From CAVYGB01 sp046734815 (GTDB lineage: Bacteria; Myxococcota_A; Polyangia; Fen-1088): 61,800 nucleotides of DNA. The translations under genes and the position numbers were made by a program. The stretch's first letter is position 1. The number at the start of each line of letters is the position of its first letter. The stretch spans positions 1 to 61,800 of the forward strand of contig JBKPRZ010000223.1 in the NCBI GenBank assembly GCA_046734815.1, given 5' to 3'. The notes under the pieces were generated by a model, which did no database searches, was not told the DNA's origin, and saw only the letters and a list, made by a program, of their open reading frames with translations. Below, one piece after another: positions 53,483 to 61,141 of this stretch.

Positions 53483-53512
53483 TTGATTTGAAAAGAAACC
53501 GCGTGCTACATT
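53483..53512 (+). promoter_or_regulatory. Promoter of the envelope/sigma cluster
   Basis: -35 TTGATT (53483-53488) is followed after 18 bases by TACATT (53507-53512), with TGC making an extended -10 (TG-C-TACATT). The predicted start near 53519 gives a leader of about 66 bases to the ATG at 53585. It may drive two outer-membrane protein genes and possibly the genes after them. Confidence 0.55.
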
Positions 53513-53584
53513 CGCCAAGCCCTCCCGCCGCTGTTCCAAGCCCCTGAAATTACACGGAATTTTGGCGGGCGTCACGGAGGCGAA

Positions 53585-54502
53585 ATGCACCGATCGCTCG
53601 CAGGGAACCGTATCAAGCGACCCGCCTTCTGCCTGGTCGCCGCTTTGCCGATGGTCTTGCTCGTCACCTCGGCCAAAGCCAGCAACGAAACCAAGACGAG
53701 TGCGGCGCAACCGCAGGAGCCGGCGCCAGCCGAGCCCGCTCCCGCCGACGAAAAACCGATCGGACCGGCTGAAGGCGGCGCGAACCTCGAAGCCGGCGTG
53801 ACCCGACAGGCGGCGCCCGCCGCTCCGGGCACGGCCGCTCAGCGGAGCTGGCAAGACGTCGTCGTGGTGCCGCGCAAGGCGTTCCTCAAGGGCGGGCGGC
53901 TCGAGCTGTTCCCGTTCACGGGCGTCTCGCTGAACGACGTCCTGATCCGTCACTACGCGTTCGGCGGCGACCTCAACTACTACCTCACCGACGTCTTTTC
54001 CGTCGGGCTGGAGGGCCAGTACTACATCAAGGAGCGGACCGACCGCGAGTCCATCGTCGGGCTCCAGTACAACCGGATCGCGACCCTGAACCGGTACCTG
54101 TACTCGGGCTCGCTGAACTTCGGCTACGTGCCCGGCTACGGCAAGTTCACCCTGTTCAACCGCTACATCATCCACTGGGACCTGTGGGTGCAAGGCGGGG
54201 TGGGCCTGATCCAGACCGAGATCATCCCGCGGGTCGTGGGCGACGCCACCTTCAAGAACAACCGGATCATGCCCAGCCTGGGGGTGGGAACCCACCTCTT
54301 CCTGAGCAACTGGCTGACCTTCAACGTCTCCATCAAGGACTACGTGTTCAACGACCTGTTCGAGCCGACCGACCGCAAGCCCAACGAGGACATCGCCACG
54401 GTCAAGGGGCGGGCGCAGGGACAGTTCGTTCACAACATCATGCTGTCGGCCGGGCTGGGGCTGTATCTGCCCACCTCGTTCAGCTACCGAACGCCTCGCT
54501 GA
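53585..54502 (+). CDS. Outer-membrane beta-barrel protein, first of a tandem pair
   Basis: This 305-residue protein has a signal peptide (KRPAFCLVAALPMVLLVTSA) and a low-complexity Ala/Pro/Glu stretch, then a barrel rich in alternating aromatic residues (GGDLNYYLTDVFSVGLEGQY, SLNFGYVPGYGKFTLFNRYI). The composition and blocks such as SLGVGTHLFLSNWLTFNVSI match the outer-membrane beta-barrel family common in Myxococcota. The next gene encodes a relative and begins 13 bases after this stop, so the two are probably co-transcribed. Ligand or channel function is unknown. Confidence 0.82.
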   Translation: MHRSLAGNRIKRPAFCLVAALPMVLLVTSAKASNETKTSAAQPQEPAPAEPAPADEKPIGPAEGGANLEAGVTRQAAPAAPGTAAQRSWQDVVVVPRKAFLKGGRLELFPFTGVSLNDVLIRHYAFGGDLNYYLTDVFSVGLEGQYYIKERTDRESIVGLQYNRIATLNRYLYSGSLNFGYVPGYGKFTLFNRYIIHWDLWVQGGVGLIQTEIIPRVVGDATFKNNRIMPSLGVGTHLFLSNWLTFNVSIKDYVFNDLFEPTDRKPNEDIATVKGRAQGQFVHNIMLSAGLGLYLPTSFSYRTPR

Positions 54503-54515
54503 GGGGACCGAGATC

Positions 54516-55325
54516 ATGTACAACATGAAGTCGATGAGGATTGGTCTGGCTGCCCTCGGCGTGACCCTGGCGCTGCCGCTGGGATTCGCGGGCACCGCCT
54601 CCGCACAGTTGCCTGAACGCCGCAGCCCGCTGGCCGACGCGCCGGCCGTGCGCCACCGGCAGGAGCTGCGGCGGCTGCGCTTCGAGATCGGCCCCGGCGC
54701 CGCAACGACGATCGGGCAGGACTACTACCACGCGATCATGGTGGGCGGAAAAGCCAACTTCTTCCTGGCCGACTGGCTGGCCATCGGCGGCTACGCGGCC
54801 TACAACCTGACTCCCGACTTCAAGACCTCCTTCCACGAACGGCTGGAACAGGTGCTGCCGACGATGACGCGGCCGATGGACCGGGCACCCACCCAGCAGG
54901 ACGCGCGCGCCGGGATGAACAAGATCGGCCAGGTGTTCGCGGTACAGGCCGAGCTGGTGCCCTTCTCCGGCAAGTACTCGCTGTTCGGGAAGATCTTCGC
55001 CAGCTACGACTTTTACGCGTTTGGCGGCCCGGGCTTCATCAACTTCGTCGCCGACCGGGACCCCTGCACCACGCCGGGCAACTCGTGCCCGGTCACGGGG
55101 CTGAAGATTGGTGGGAATTTCGGGCTGGGTATGCGTAGCTACTTCAACAACTTCTTCTCGATGGATGTCGAGGTGCGCGACCTCCTGCTGCGCAACAACC
55201 CAGCCGGGCGCGACGAAACCGGGGATCGCATCGCCGACGATCAGGATCTGAGCTGGGACTCGAACTACATGATCGGTCTCAACCTCACGTTCTTCCTGCC
55301 GCCCCGGGCCCCTGTCAGCGAGTGA
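54516..55325 (+). CDS. Outer-membrane beta-barrel protein, second of a tandem pair
   Basis: This 269-residue protein has a signal peptide (cleavage near TASAQ) and a barrel with blocks parallel to the gene upstream (VGGKANFFLADWLAIGGYAA, FGLGMRSYFNNFFSMDVEVR, YMIGLNLTFFLPP). The two appear to be diverged paralogs rather than exact copies. A loop with two Cys (CTTPGNSC) may form a disulfide. The following small gene begins 38 bases later. Confidence 0.82.
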   Translation: MYNMKSMRIGLAALGVTLALPLGFAGTASAQLPERRSPLADAPAVRHRQELRRLRFEIGPGAATTIGQDYYHAIMVGGKANFFLADWLAIGGYAAYNLTPDFKTSFHERLEQVLPTMTRPMDRAPTQQDARAGMNKIGQVFAVQAELVPFSGKYSLFGKIFASYDFYAFGGPGFINFVADRDPCTTPGNSCPVTGLKIGGNFGLGMRSYFNNFFSMDVEVRDLLLRNNPAGRDETGDRIADDQDLSWDSNYMIGLNLTFFLPPRAPVSE

Positions 55326-55363
55326 ACCCACCCCACCAGCAACCACCAAGCGGAATCACGAGC

Positions 55364-55588
55364 ATGGCGCCGCAAAAAAAGAAGGTCACGTTGTATTTCA
55401 ACGCCGCGATGCTCGCGGAGACCCAGAAGGAGGCCTTGCGGCAGGACCGCTCGGTCTCCTGGATCATCCAGGCGGCGTGGAGGTTGGCGCGGGAGGAGAT
55501 CCGGCGAATGCCCGGGGCCCTCGCGGGTTCGGGCGCATCCAAGGTAGAGTCCAACCACACCCCGCCTCCCTCCGCCGGCAGACTGTAA
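55364..55588 (+). CDS. Small ribbon-helix-helix-like protein
   Basis: This 74-residue protein starts at ATG 55364, preceded by GCGGA. It begins MAPQKKKVTLYFNAAMLAE, followed by KEALRQDRSVSWIIQAAWRL. A basic strand then two helices with QxAxRxDRSxSWxI is the usual ribbon-helix-helix outline, so it may bind DNA. Similar proteins occur in Myxococcota, where the function is unknown. An upstream GTG at 55322 overlaps the previous stop and is an alternative start. Its place between outer-membrane genes and a sigma factor makes a regulatory role plausible. Confidence 0.65.
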   Translation: MAPQKKKVTLYFNAAMLAETQKEALRQDRSVSWIIQAAWRLAREEIRRMPGALAGSGASKVESNHTPPPSAGRL

Positions 55589-55643
55589 GGTCTCCCGGCG
55601 CGGGGGCGCCTCAACACTTGCTCGTTCCGGGCAGTAAGGAACG

Positions 55644-56279
55644 GTGGTGAGCGACTTCGCTGACGCTGCGCGCTTTCAGTCCGCGGACGCCGCGGCCGAG
55701 CCGGCCGTTGCGCCGTTGCGGGCGGTCGTCGAACGCGCACAGGCGGGCGACACCGCCGCTTTCGTCGAGCTTCTGACCTGGTACCAGCGTCGGGTGATCT
55801 CCACGGCGTGGCGGATCCTGGGCAGCCAGGCCGACGCGCTGGACGCGGCCCAGGAGGTGTTCCTGCGGCTGCACCGCTACCTGCGCTCGTTCCGGTCGGA
55901 CCAGGAGTTCTCGGCCTGGCTTTACCGCCTGATCGTGAACGCCTGTCACGACATCCGCCGGCGGCGCACGATCCACCTGTCCTTCGAGCGCGAGCGCGAC
56001 CGGGGCGCCCTCGATCACCTGCGCAGCGCCGACGACGTGGAGGCCAGCGCGGTGGTGCTGGAGGACGAGCGCCTGGTGGCGCAGGCGCTGGAGACGTTGT
56101 CGGAGAAGGAACGCGCGGCCCTGGTGCTGCGAGACCTGGAAGGGCTGTCCACCCAGCAAGTGGCGGAGATACTGGGCTCCAGCCCGACCACGGTGCGTTC
56201 GCAGATCAGCACCGCGCGGGCCAAGCTGCGGGCCTTCCGGGACCGGGCCTACCGCCGTACGGGAGAGGGGGAGCCGTAA
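55644..56279 (+). CDS. ECF-type RNA polymerase sigma factor
   Basis: This 211-residue protein starts at GTG 55644, or the next GTG codon, behind TAAGGA. It has sigma region 2 (RRVISTAWRILGSQADALDA, QEFSAWLYRLIVNACHDIRR) and region 4 (LETLSEKERAALVLRDLEGL, TQQVAEILGSSPTTVRSQIS), without regions 1.1 or 3, as in ECF (extracytoplasmic function) sigma factors. The N-terminal 30 residues are a small extension. The anti-sigma gene begins one base after its stop. It probably responds to an envelope signal and may activate genes in this cluster. Confidence 0.93.
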   Translation: MVSDFADAARFQSADAAAEPAVAPLRAVVERAQAGDTAAFVELLTWYQRRVISTAWRILGSQADALDAAQEVFLRLHRYLRSFRSDQEFSAWLYRLIVNACHDIRRRRTIHLSFERERDRGALDHLRSADDVEASAVVLEDERLVAQALETLSEKERAALVLRDLEGLSTQQVAEILGSSPTTVRSQISTARAKLRAFRDRAYRRTGEGEP

Positions 56280-56280
56280 G

Positions 56281-57003
56281 GTGGGCAACGTGGGTGGTCA
56301 GACGGTGGAGCCGGCAGGTCGGCGCGACCGGGTCAGCTGCCCGCGCAACGCGAGCTTGCTGGCGCTGCACGCCGGTTACGATGTGCCGCCCGAGGAGGCC
56401 ACCGGGCTGCGCCGGCACCTGGAAGATTGCGCCGATTGCCGCCTGCTGCTGAGCGAGCTGCGGACCACGCGCGACTGGCTGCGCGCGAACGCGACGCCGC
56501 CGGTGGATGGGCAGCTGCTGGACGAGCTGCGCACGCGGGTGGTGCGGCGGCTGGTGCGCGAGCGCCCCTTCCCGTGGTTGCTGGCGCTGCTGGGTCGGAC
56601 CTGGGCTTCGTGGCGCAGCATGAACTGGCAGTCGGCGCGCGGTCTGGCGGTGGCGACCTTGCTGATGGTCGGCGCGCTGGGGGCGCTGCCCAGCCTGAAC
56701 GGCCATCGCGCCCAGCGCAGCGCCTGGCGCGCCACCGAGTCGGCCATCGCCCTGCCCTCCCGCCTGTCGGTCAGCAGCGACGAGGCCGAGCCGGGCGACG
56801 AGGACGAGTCGACCGCGCCCGATCCCGAGCCCGGCGCCGACGAGGAGCTGGCCGAGGCCGAGCCGGTCGCCGGGCCTCTGGACGCGGGCGTCGAGGAGCC
56901 CTCCTCCGGCAGCGGCCTGCGCATCGAGATGCAGACCACCGATCCGAACGTCCGCATCATCTGGTTCGCCGCGAACAGCGCCCACGAGCAAGGGGTGCGC
57001 TGA
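56281..57003 (+). CDS. Zinc-binding anti-sigma factor, single-pass membrane
   Basis: This 240-residue protein starts at GTG 56281, one base after the sigma stop. The N-terminal zinc-binding region has His46-x3-Cys50-x2-Cys53, with Cys20 earlier, as in ZAS (zinc-associated anti-sigma) factors. One transmembrane helix lies at about 119-136. The external part is strongly acidic and Pro-rich (for example EPGDEDESTAPDPEPGADEE), ending with IEMQTTDPNVRIIWF, a C-terminal motif I associate with other envelope anti-sigma factors. It likely holds the sigma factor inactive until an external signal arrives. The stop overlaps the next gene by one base. Confidence 0.88.
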   Translation: MGNVGGQTVEPAGRRDRVSCPRNASLLALHAGYDVPPEEATGLRRHLEDCADCRLLLSELRTTRDWLRANATPPVDGQLLDELRTRVVRRLVRERPFPWLLALLGRTWASWRSMNWQSARGLAVATLLMVGALGALPSLNGHRAQRSAWRATESAIALPSRLSVSSDEAEPGDEDESTAPDPEPGADEELAEAEPVAGPLDAGVEEPSSGSGLRIEMQTTDPNVRIIWFAANSAHEQGVR

Positions 57004-57869
57004 TGCGCGCCGCGCCCTGGTCGGTCCTGGCGCTGGCGCTCGCGGTGCTGGGCGGCGGGGCGGCCCGCGCCGGCGACGAGCACAAGGACGCCCGCGACCG
57101 CAAGGAGAGCCGGGACGGCAAGGACCAGAAGGACCAGCACGATAAAGACGGCAAGGACAACCGGGAGGTGAAGGAAGAGCGGCGCGAGGAACGGCCGGCG
57201 CCGGGGATGCGGGGTCGGGTCTTCGAGCTGAAGCACCAGAACGCGGTCGACCTGGTCCAGGCGCTGCGGCCGCTGTCCAGTGGCGCGCCCGGGGCCATGT
57301 TCCAGCCCAGCGAGCTCCTGAACACCATCACGGTGCGGGACTTTCCCGAGAGCCTGAACGCCATCGCCCAGGCCCTCAAGCGGCTGGACGTGCCCACCGC
57401 GCCCCAGCCGGACGTGGAGGTGAAGATCCGCGTGCTGCTCGGTTCGCCCCTGCCGGGAACCGGGCAATATCCGTCCGAGCTGGATGCGGTGGTCAAGCAG
57501 CTGAACGCCACCCTCCAGTACAAGAGCTACCACCTTGTCGCGGCCGTCACCCAGCGCGTGCGGGCCAACGCCGGCGCCAGCGGCAAGGGGCAGGTGGTGC
57601 TGGGGCCGCCGGCCGCCGACGAGAGCACCAACGGTCAGTTCCACTTCAGCATCGAGAAGATCTCGTTGCCTCCGCCCGGCACCAGCACCACCGCGCTGGT
57701 CTCGTTCAAGCGCCTGAAGCTGAACCTGGAGAGCGGGCCGCTGGGCGAGGCGGAAGTTTCCACCGGGTTGACGCTGCGGGAAGAGGAGAAGGTGGTGGTG
57801 GGTACGGGAAGCTTGAAGAACCGGGCGATGATCGTGGTGGTGTCCGCCCGCCTGCTGCGACGGCCGTGA
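57003..57869 (+). CDS. Exported secretin-N-domain-like protein
   Basis: This 288-residue protein starts at ATG 57003, overlapping the anti-sigma stop as TGATG. It has a signal peptide and a repetitive charged linker (KDARDRKESRDGKDQKDQHD and more). A secretin N-type domain follows (RVFELKHQNAVDLVQALRPL then LNTITVRDFPESLNAIAQAL), and the rest is beta-rich without secretin pore motifs. It is thus an N-domain protein, not a full secretin. Coupling with the sigma and anti-sigma genes suggests a periplasmic sensor or a target of the pathway. This triplet arrangement recurs in other delta-proteobacteria and acidobacteria, as I recall. Confidence 0.75.
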   Translation: MRAAPWSVLALALAVLGGGAARAGDEHKDARDRKESRDGKDQKDQHDKDGKDNREVKEERREERPAPGMRGRVFELKHQNAVDLVQALRPLSSGAPGAMFQPSELLNTITVRDFPESLNAIAQALKRLDVPTAPQPDVEVKIRVLLGSPLPGTGQYPSELDAVVKQLNATLQYKSYHLVAAVTQRVRANAGASGKGQVVLGPPAADESTNGQFHFSIEKISLPPPGTSTTALVSFKRLKLNLESGPLGEAEVSTGLTLREEEKVVVGTGSLKNRAMIVVVSARLLRRP

Positions 57870-57904
57870 GCGCCCTTCCGGGCTGACCCAACGCGATCGC
57901 GCCG

Positions 57905-58825
57905 TTACTTGCGGGCGTCCTGGCCGCCGCGGCGCTGGAGGCGGGTGCGGGCGGCGGTGGCCATCTCCCGGATCTCCGGGTCGTCATGCCCCTCGGCCAC
58001 GAAGGCCAGGTATTCGGAGGCCTCGTCGCCGCCGAGGATGGCGATGGCGTCGAGGATCTTGCGCATCTCCCGGCGGTCGCGCATCGAGCGCTGGGCCGCC
58101 AGCACGCCGACCGCGCGCCGGTCCTTCAGCTCGACCAGTGCGCCCAGAGCGGCGTCGCGCACCGATTCTTCGGGGCTGTCCAGCAGCTTCAGCAAGGTGT
58201 CGGCCTCGCTGGCCAGCTTGCGCTCACCGACCACCCGGATGGCCTCGATCTGCAGCTCGCCGGCGTCGGCCTTGAGGGTGTCGCGCAGGGCGACGGCCGG
58301 GCCCACCCACAGCTTCTGCCGGGCGACGTAGCCGGCCAGCAGGTCGTCCACCGTGCGGTTGACCAGCTTGTTGAACAGCTCGCGCTTGTTCGGGTTGGAG
58401 GCGACCTCGTATTGAGTCTCCGAGCCGGCCTGCACGTCCTCGTTCCAGTGGGGCGCGGCCATCTCGCTGGGTCGGGTGTCGATCCGCAGCCGGACCGCCG
58501 CCCGGGCGGCGCCCTTCTGATCGGCGACGACGTTCTCCATCCCGAACTCCAGCCGCACGCGCGCCACCAGCGCGCCCCCGGCGTCGTGGGGGCCGCTGGC
58601 GAACAGTCCCGATCCGGCCAGCGTGCGGCGCACCCGCTGCTCGATGGCCTGGGTATCCACGCTGACCCCTTCGGGACGGGCGTCGGGAGGGGTGAAGTCG
58701 CTGACCGCGACGGAGCCCAGCCCCGGGGTCGGTCGCACCGGCTCGCCGGGAGGCGCGCTGTTCTTCTTGCAGGCGCTGGCCGCGGCCAGCGCGAGCAGGG
58801 GACAGATCAGCGGAGAGCGCAACAT
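57905..58825 (-). CDS. HEAT-repeat lipoprotein
   Basis: This 306-residue protein has a lipobox AAASAC. The N-terminal half is a beta-rich domain of unknown family (SVAVSDFTPPDARPEGVSVD onward). The C-terminal half holds HEAT-like helical repeats (LQIEAIRVVGERKLASEADT, VRDAALGALVELKDRRAVGV). Such repeats bind proteins. It is 13 bases downstream of the GNAT gene in the lipB operon, converging with the secretin-N gene. Confidence 0.82.
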   Translation of the reverse strand: MLRSPLICPLLALAAASACKKNSAPPGEPVRPTPGLGSVAVSDFTPPDARPEGVSVDTQAIEQRVRRTLAGSGLFASGPHDAGGALVARVRLEFGMENVVADQKGAARAAVRLRIDTRPSEMAAPHWNEDVQAGSETQYEVASNPNKRELFNKLVNRTVDDLLAGYVARQKLWVGPAVALRDTLKADAGELQIEAIRVVGERKLASEADTLLKLLDSPEESVRDAALGALVELKDRRAVGVLAAQRSMRDRREMRKILDAIAILGGDEASEYLAFVAEGHDDPEIREMATAARTRLQRRGGQDARK

Positions 58826-58838
58826 GCTGGCCGCCGCC

Positions 58839-59330
58839 TCAGGACAGACGTCTGGTGAGGGTGATGAGGTCGTCCCCCGGCTGGTAGAAATCGGGGATGC
58901 GACCGACCACGGTGTAGCCCACCCGCTCGTAAAATCGCAGCGCCCCGCCCTTGCCCTCCAGGCTGGAGGTCTCGATCCGGATGGTGCGGGCGCCCCGCTG
59001 ACCGAGCTCGGCCTCGACCGCGGCGAGCAGATCGCGGCCCACCCCGCGGCCCCGCACCGAGGCGGCGGTCACCAGCCAGTACAGGTCGTAGGTGGCGTCG
59101 GTCATCGGCGTACGCCCGAAGCAGGCGTAGCATACGGGAACGTCGGCCCCGTCGACAATGACCCGCGCTTCGTAGGTGTTGCCCTCAGGCGGATCCAGCA
59201 CCGCCTCGAGGAGCTCGATGGCGCAGGCCACCTCCTCCGGTCGAAACGGGTTCTCCGTCTGGTTGCTGGTCGGCGCGAGGATCTCGACGAGGGCCGCGCG
59301 ATCGGAGGGCGAGGGGGATCGTATCCGCAT
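58839..59330 (-). CDS. GNAT family N-acetyltransferase
   Basis: This 163-residue protein begins MRIRSPSPSDRAALVEILAP and contains the acetyl-CoA motif VRGRGVGRDLLAAVE, then ETSSLEGKGGALRFYERVGY. Both are standard GNAT features. The acceptor is unknown. Its 5' end overlaps the ATP-grasp ligase gene by 146 bases in a different frame, an unusually long overlap for two real genes. Either this start is correct and the ligase has a C-terminal tail read from this gene, or the overlap reflects drift of the ligase stop. Confidence 0.9.
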   Translation of the reverse strand: MRIRSPSPSDRAALVEILAPTSNQTENPFRPEEVACAIELLEAVLDPPEGNTYEARVIVDGADVPVCYACFGRTPMTDATYDLYWLVTAASVRGRGVGRDLLAAVEAELGQRGARTIRIETSSLEGKGGALRFYERVGYTVVGRIPDFYQPGDDLITLTRRLS

Positions 59331-60351
59331 CTTGGCGCCTCTTCATGGCCAGGGCCAGCAGCCGGCCGATCAGCTCGTCATACCCCATGCCCGCCGCCCG
59401 GGCGGCGCGGGAAAAGCCCCCGCCCTCCCGGGACAGATCGCAGTTGGGGTTGACGTCGATGACCCAGGGGGTGCCGTCGGCCGACAGCCGCACGTCCACC
59501 CGGCCGTAATCCCGCAGCTCCAGGGCGGCGAAGGCGGCCAGGGCGACCTCCTCGATCCGCTGTCGAACGGCGGGAGGCACCGCGCAGGGAACCGGGCGGG
59601 TGCCCTTGTAGTCGACCGAGCTCTCCACCCACTTGCCCTCGAACGAGACGATGCGCGGACGGTCGGGGGGCATGTCCGAAAAATCGATCTCGTGCAGTGG
59701 CAGCACGGTGGCGGCCCCGCCATCGGGGGCTTCCAGCACCGAGACGTTGATCTCACGGCCGTCGATGAACGACTCGACCAGGGCGGGCTGACGGTAGTGG
59801 GCCAGGATGAAACGCACTCGTTCGTCCAGCTGATCGCGCGTGTGGGCCACCGAGCAGGAGGCGATCCCGACCGAGGCGTCCTCCCGGGTGGGCTTGACGA
59901 TCACCGGGAAGCGCAGGTCCACCGCCCGGGTATCCGGCGTGTCCAGGGCCACCGCCGCCGGGGTGGGGACCCCAGCCTGCAGCAGCAGCTTCTTGGCCCG
60001 GTCCTTGTGAAGCGCCGACAGCAAGGTCTGGGGGGGCGAGCCGGTGTAAACCAGGCCCTCGTACTCCAGCAGCATCGGCAGCAGCGCCTCGAACCGGTTG
60101 TCGCCCCGGAGCGACTCGCACAGGTTGAAGACCACCGCCGGGGCCGCGGTCCTCAGCTCGGCCAGCGCGCCGTGCACGTCATCGCGCAGGCCCACCGTCA
60201 CCACCTCGGTGCCCGACTGCTCCAGCACCGCGGTGACGTCCTGGGCGACGTCCTGGATGTCGGCCCGGGCCCGATTTTCCGGATCCGCGACCGCGTCTTC
60301 GAAGTCCCGATTGAAGACGACCGCGACCCGTGGTTGCGTTCGAACCTTCAC
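59185..60351 (-). CDS. D-alanine-D-alanine ligase-like ATP-grasp protein
   Basis: This 388-residue protein has the Ddl-type ATP-grasp arrangement: VVFNLCESLRGDNRFEALLP and YTGSPPQTLLSALHKDRAKK, the nucleotide-binding segment FPVIVKPTREDASVGIASCS, and the C-terminal VDVRLSADGTPWVIDVNPNC with acidic and Asn metal ligands. It is not in a cell-wall gene cluster, so dipeptide or another carboxylate-amine substrate is possible. The last 40 or so residues, from about GLRHRAPRG-type sequence, lie in the overlap with the GNAT gene and look unconserved. It starts 12 bases after the lipB stop. Confidence 0.87.
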   Translation of the reverse strand: MKVRTQPRVAVVFNRDFEDAVADPENRARADIQDVAQDVTAVLEQSGTEVVTVGLRDDVHGALAELRTAAPAVVFNLCESLRGDNRFEALLPMLLEYEGLVYTGSPPQTLLSALHKDRAKKLLLQAGVPTPAAVALDTPDTRAVDLRFPVIVKPTREDASVGIASCSVAHTRDQLDERVRFILAHYRQPALVESFIDGREINVSVLEAPDGGAATVLPLHEIDFSDMPPDRPRIVSFEGKWVESSVDYKGTRPVPCAVPPAVRQRIEEVALAAFAALELRDYGRVDVRLSADGTPWVIDVNPNCDLSREGGGFSRAARAAGMGYDELIGRLLALAMKRRQDADTIPLALRSRGPRRDPRADQQPDGEPVSTGGGGLRHRAPRGGAGSA

Positions 60352-60363
60352 GCTCTCGCCATA

Positions 60364-61107
60364 TTATCGGTCCGGTTTTCCGATTTGCAATTGGAAGCGG
60401 TCGTGATCGGACAAGGTGGCGGCCGGGGGGGTGAACGCCGTCTGTAGATCGTGTGGCCTGACTTCGGAGACGTCCAGTCCGAAAACGGCAGCCAGCGCCT
60501 GCGCCAGATGGGCGGCCAGCGCCGGGAGCGGCGGTGCGCGACCGTCACGAAGTTGCGCCACGGATGTGACGGCGGCACCGGGCATCCCGCAGGGGACGAT
60601 GGCGGAAAAGGCGCGCAGGTCGGTGGTCACGTTCAAGGCCAGCCCGTGGATGGAGACACCGTGGCGCACCTGGACCCCGAATGCGCAGATTTTGGATGCC
60701 CCGACCCACACCCCGGGGGAGGTGCGACGCCATTGCCCCTCGATGCCCAGCGGGGCCAGGACGTCGATCACCGCGCGGGCCATGCCCTCGACGTGGGCCA
60801 CCACGCCCCGCCGCAAGCGCACGATGGGATAGGCCACCAGCTGCCCGGGACCGTGATAGGTCACCTGTCCGCCCCGGGTCACCGGCGCGACCTCGACCCC
60901 GCGGGCGGCGAGCTCGGCCGGCGCCAGCAGCAAGTGCTCGGGCCGCGAGCGGCGGCCGACGGTGATCACCGGTTCGTGCTCGAGCAGGAGCAGGATCTCG
61001 CGGCGGCGGCCGTCGAGGATCTCCTCGCGCAGCCGCTCCTGCAGTGCCGCTGTGGGGGCGAACCGCTGGCGCCCCAGCCAGCTCCAGTCGGCAGCGGCGC
61101 CCCCCAA
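60364..61107 (-). CDS. lipB: Octanoyl-[acyl-carrier-protein]-protein octanoyltransferase
   Basis: This 247-residue enzyme moves octanoyl groups from ACP to lipoyl domains. It has the family block TRGGQVTYHGPGQLVAYPIV, the catalytic Lys in GASKICAFGVQV and the catalytic Cys in IVPCGMPGAAVTS. The start is TTG 61107, with GGAG about 8 bases upstream. It lies in a compact operon: an Mrr-like gene ends 34 bases upstream and the ATP-grasp ligase follows 12 bases downstream. No lipA is visible. Confidence 0.95.
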   Translation of the reverse strand: MGGAAADWSWLGRQRFAPTAALQERLREEILDGRRREILLLLEHEPVITVGRRSRPEHLLLAPAELAARGVEVAPVTRGGQVTYHGPGQLVAYPIVRLRRGVVAHVEGMARAVIDVLAPLGIEGQWRRTSPGVWVGASKICAFGVQVRHGVSIHGLALNVTTDLRAFSAIVPCGMPGAAVTSVAQLRDGRAPPLPALAAHLAQALAAVFGLDVSEVRPHDLQTAFTPPAATLSDHDRFQLQIGKPDR

Positions 61108-61141
61108 GGTGCGGTCTCCGCCCTCCCGGCGCGGGAGAGCC

